Of a DNA stretch of 8,354 nucleotides, positions 6,555-8,354 are shown piece after piece. A model generated the notes under the pieces. That model saw only the letters and a program-made list of their open reading frames with translations. It was not told where the DNA came from and made no database searches. A program made the translations under genes and the position numbers. The first letter of the stretch is position 1. The number at the start of each line of letters is the position of its first letter. The stretch is from an uncultured Acidimicrobium sp. Lineage in GTDB: Bacteria; Actinomycetota; Acidimicrobiia; Acidimicrobiales; Ilumatobacteraceae. The stretch spans positions 1-8,354 of the forward strand of contig CAINTF010000045.1 of the NCBI GenBank assembly GCA_903853285.1, in the 5' to 3' direction.

Positions 6555-7867
6555 GTCGTAACAGTCGCTCAGCAAAACGCTACGCACGGCCACGTTCGCA
6601 CTACTGGGTACTGGCTCTCAACATTGCTGTTGTCTTTTCACTGCTCGTTGCAGGAGTCGGCATGTTGTGGGCCAACAACCGACTCAACGCACGACAAGTA
6701 GTTTCGCTCAACCGTGATCCGAGTGGTCAGCCAAGCTCCGACGCCGAAATCACACCTTCTGATAGTTGGAATCTGACCGAAGGAGACCTTGCTGCCAAGA
6801 ACTTTTTGCTCACTGGCTCGGACAATGGAAGTTGTGTCGACCCAAACTCTCCGTACGCCGGCGCGTTTGGAGACCGTACAAGTTTTGGTGAGCGCAGCGA
6901 CACCGTAATGATCATCCGCGTGGACCCAAAAGACAACCACGCTGCATTTTTGTCATTTCCGCGTGACTTGTGGGTCAAGATTGCTGGCTCAACTCGCACC
7001 AACCGCATCAACACAGCATTTGATCGCAAAAATCCAAACAAGCTTGTCGACACGATCTACCTCAATTTTGGCATCACCATTGACCACTATGTCAACATCG
7101 ATTTTTGTGCGTTCAAAGAAATCGTCAACGCTGTTGGCGGAGTAAGCATTCCCTTTTTATATGAGACCCGTGACAAAAAAACTGGTCTGTACGTTCCTGC
7201 ACCAAGCTGCTTTGAATTTTCTGGCGATCATGCGCTTGCCTACGTGCGCTCCCGTTCAGGGTATTCGTATTTCGACACTGCAAAAAATGAATGGATTAAA
7301 GACGGCACCGGCGACTTGGGTCGCATCAGTCGTCAGCAAGATTTCATTCGCCGCGCAATGCAACGAGCACTTGATAAGGGATCGAGCAGTCCAACTGTCG
7401 CCAACAAATTGCTCAATGCAGCGCTCAAGAATGTAATCACTGATGATCAACTCACACCAATTTCGATGTTGCAGCTGGCGCAGGCAATGCGCAATCTCAA
7501 CACCAGTAAAATCCCTACTTACACAATCGCTGCGACTGGCGAAATGATCGGTGATCAAGCCGTTCTTGTACCGCGTATTCAAAATGACACGATGCGTGAA
7601 ATTCTCGCCCTGTTTCAAGGCAAAGCAAGTTTTGCAACACCAGGATCGGTCGCTGATGCGCCGCCCACATCAGATACACCAACTTCTGATATGACAACAA
7701 CAGAAGGCGCCCTTGGTGGAGTCACTAGTAGCCAAATAGTGCCAGTGAATTATGTGAAGTACACCTCTAACAATTCCTCGTCTACACCACCGACAACGCT
7801 TCCAGTCGTCGCACCTGAGCAAGCAACACTCGGTGTTGCTCCACCAAACGATCCGAGTTGTCGCTAG
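6551..7867 (+). CDS. LytR-CpsA-Psr (LCP) family cell-wall glycopolymer ligase
   Basis: LCP proteins move a polyprenyl-phosphate-linked glycopolymer onto the cell wall; in actinobacteria the polymer is often arabinogalactan or a related glycan. This 438-residue protein has a basic cytoplasmic tail (1-17), one membrane helix (about 18-40) and an extracytoplasmic domain. The LCP core at about 82-275 shows RSDTVMIIRVD (115-125), FPRDLWV (136-142), RINTAF (152-157), ALAYVRSR (228-235) and GRISRQQDFIR (257-267), which include the Arg and Asp residues that bind the lipid pyrophosphate. After about 360 the sequence becomes a Ser/Thr/Pro-rich, low-complexity tail in place of a recognisable LytR C-terminal domain. 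It ends in PSCR. Cysteines are at 95, 186, 220 and 437, so extracellular disulfides are possible. ATG 6551 overlaps the valS TGA as ATGA and has only a weak GGA upstream, so translation probably depends on valS. The polymer it transfers is unknown. Confidence 0.95.
   Translation: MSRNSRSAKRYARPRSHYWVLALNIAVVFSLLVAGVGMLWANNRLNARQVVSLNRDPSGQPSSDAEITPSDSWNLTEGDLAAKNFLLTGSDNGSCVDPNSPYAGAFGDRTSFGERSDTVMIIRVDPKDNHAAFLSFPRDLWVKIAGSTRTNRINTAFDRKNPNKLVDTIYLNFGITIDHYVNIDFCAFKEIVNAVGGVSIPFLYETRDKKTGLYVPAPSCFEFSGDHALAYVRSRSGYSYFDTAKNEWIKDGTGDLGRISRQQDFIRRAMQRALDKGSSSPTVANKLLNAALKNVITDDQLTPISMLQLAQAMRNLNTSKIPTYTIAATGEMIGDQAVLVPRIQNDTMREILALFQGKASFATPGSVADAPPTSDTPTSDMTTTEGALGGVTSSQIVPVNYVKYTSNNSSSTPPTTLPVVAPEQATLGVAPPNDPSCR
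7864..7867. other. CTAG palindrome used as stop codon by both convergent genes
   Basis: TAG at 7865-7867 ends the LCP gene, and the reverse complement of CTA at 7864-7866 is TAG ending the VWA gene. The genes thus overlap by four bases with no room for a terminator between them. Transcripts from either side must end inside, or read through into, the opposite gene. Confidence 0.93.
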
Positions 7868-8354
7868 TCGAGCACTCGTCGGAGTGCGTCGGGCACATCG
7901 CTCGGCCCACTTACAGTTGTAAATCTTGCGCCCACCTGTTGGGCGAATACTCGCGCTTCTGCATCGTCGTCAACTGGCGCAATCACCACTAGTTCCTCAA
8001 GCGCACTACCAGCAAGTACCGCATCGCCTTCAACCGTCGAGCGACAATCTGAAAACAGAATCGTTACTCGCCTGCCAGCACGAGAACGCGCAAGTTGATT
8101 GCTTGCAGTAGTTAATGCTTGAGCAAGGTTGGTTGTGCCATAACCCCGCAAGGAAAGCACAGTGTTGACAACCTGCTCACTTGATCGTGAAACATCCTGC
8201 GACTTTGCAACAACTACGTCGTTGCCAAACACCAGCACGCTGTAATCACTTGGCTCGCGACTGGCTACTGCTGCTGCAGCCATTGCCGAATTAGCAAGTG
8301 GTTTACCGCCCATTGATCCGCTTCGATCAACAACCAAACTAAATGCAGTCCCCG
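7864..8354 (-). CDS. VWA-domain protein with MIDAS site, N-terminal part outside window
   Basis: The reading frame is open to the right edge (GTAFSLVVDRSGSM precedes the rest), so this is the C-terminal 162 residues of a larger protein. The TTG at 8337 lies inside the first beta strand of the domain and is not a credible start. The visible part is nearly a complete von Willebrand factor A domain. The metal-ion-dependent adhesion site has DRSGS (residues 9-13 of the visible part), a Thr in GYGTTNLAQAL (about 73) and the Asp of LFSDCRST (about 102). The domain should therefore bind a divalent cation and a partner protein. The chain ends at ALRRVLD, just after the last helix. It looks like the cytoplasmic bacterial VWA proteins that often work with MoxR- or chelatase-type AAA+ ATPases, but no such partner is in view, so its role is open. 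It converges on the LCP gene, and the two share CTAG as their stop codons. Confidence 0.88.
   Translation of the reverse strand, partial: GTAFSLVVDRSGSMGGKPLANSAMAAAAVASREPSDYSVLVFGNDVVVAKSQDVSRSSEQVVNTVLSLRGYGTTNLAQALTTASNQLARSRAGRRVTILFSDCRSTVEGDAVLAGSALEELVVIAPVDDDAEARVFAQQVGARFTTVSGPSDVPDALRRVLD

Noticed and set aside
7840..7900. Intrinsic terminator between the LCP and VWA genes
   Set aside because: No GC-rich hairpin followed by a T run is seen on either strand around the shared CTAG.
8335..8337. TTG as the real start of the VWA gene
   Set aside because: The frame stays open to the window edge and the residues before it complete the first beta strand of the domain, so the gene begins outside the window.

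Overview
This is a gene-dense bacterial chromosome segment of intermediate GC. It most resembles a high-GC-lineage actinobacterium with a compact genome. I lean towards the Acidimicrobiia because of the 'type 2' valyl-tRNA synthetase sequence, the cysteinyl-tRNA synthetase N-terminus and the LytR-CpsA-Psr (LCP) protein. That placement is inference from family resemblance, not a computed result.

Layout. Six protein genes fill the window, and only 58 bases (3917-3974) lie outside coding sequence. From that gap two units are read outwards. Leftward (minus strand) are cysS (cysteinyl-tRNA synthetase), a DHA1-type MFS efflux transporter, and a membrane O-acyltransferase with an SGNH hydrolase-like C-terminal domain that runs off the left edge. 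Rightward (plus strand) are valS (valyl-tRNA synthetase) and an LCP-family cell-wall glycopolymer ligase. At the right edge, on the minus strand and convergent with the LCP gene, is the C-terminal part of a von Willebrand factor A (VWA) protein with a MIDAS metal site.

How the genes fit together. Both units begin with an aminoacyl-tRNA synthetase and end in envelope genes, so translation and surface-polymer chemistry are transcriptionally linked on both sides. Every tandem junction (cysS/MFS, MFS/acyltransferase, valS/LCP) is a 4-nt ATGA overlap. The convergent junction is a 4-nt CTAG, which serves as the stop codon of both genes. No gene shows a strong Shine-Dalgarno sequence, which suggests termination-reinitiation coupling inside operons and leaderless or near-leaderless first genes.

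No RNA genes, mobile elements, CRISPR arrays, phage genes or intrinsic terminators were seen. I found no convincing new multi-gene system. The points most worth a second look are the extreme junction compactness, the unusual partners of cysS and valS, the acyltransferase-SGNH fusion, and the inverted repeats in the shared divergent promoter.
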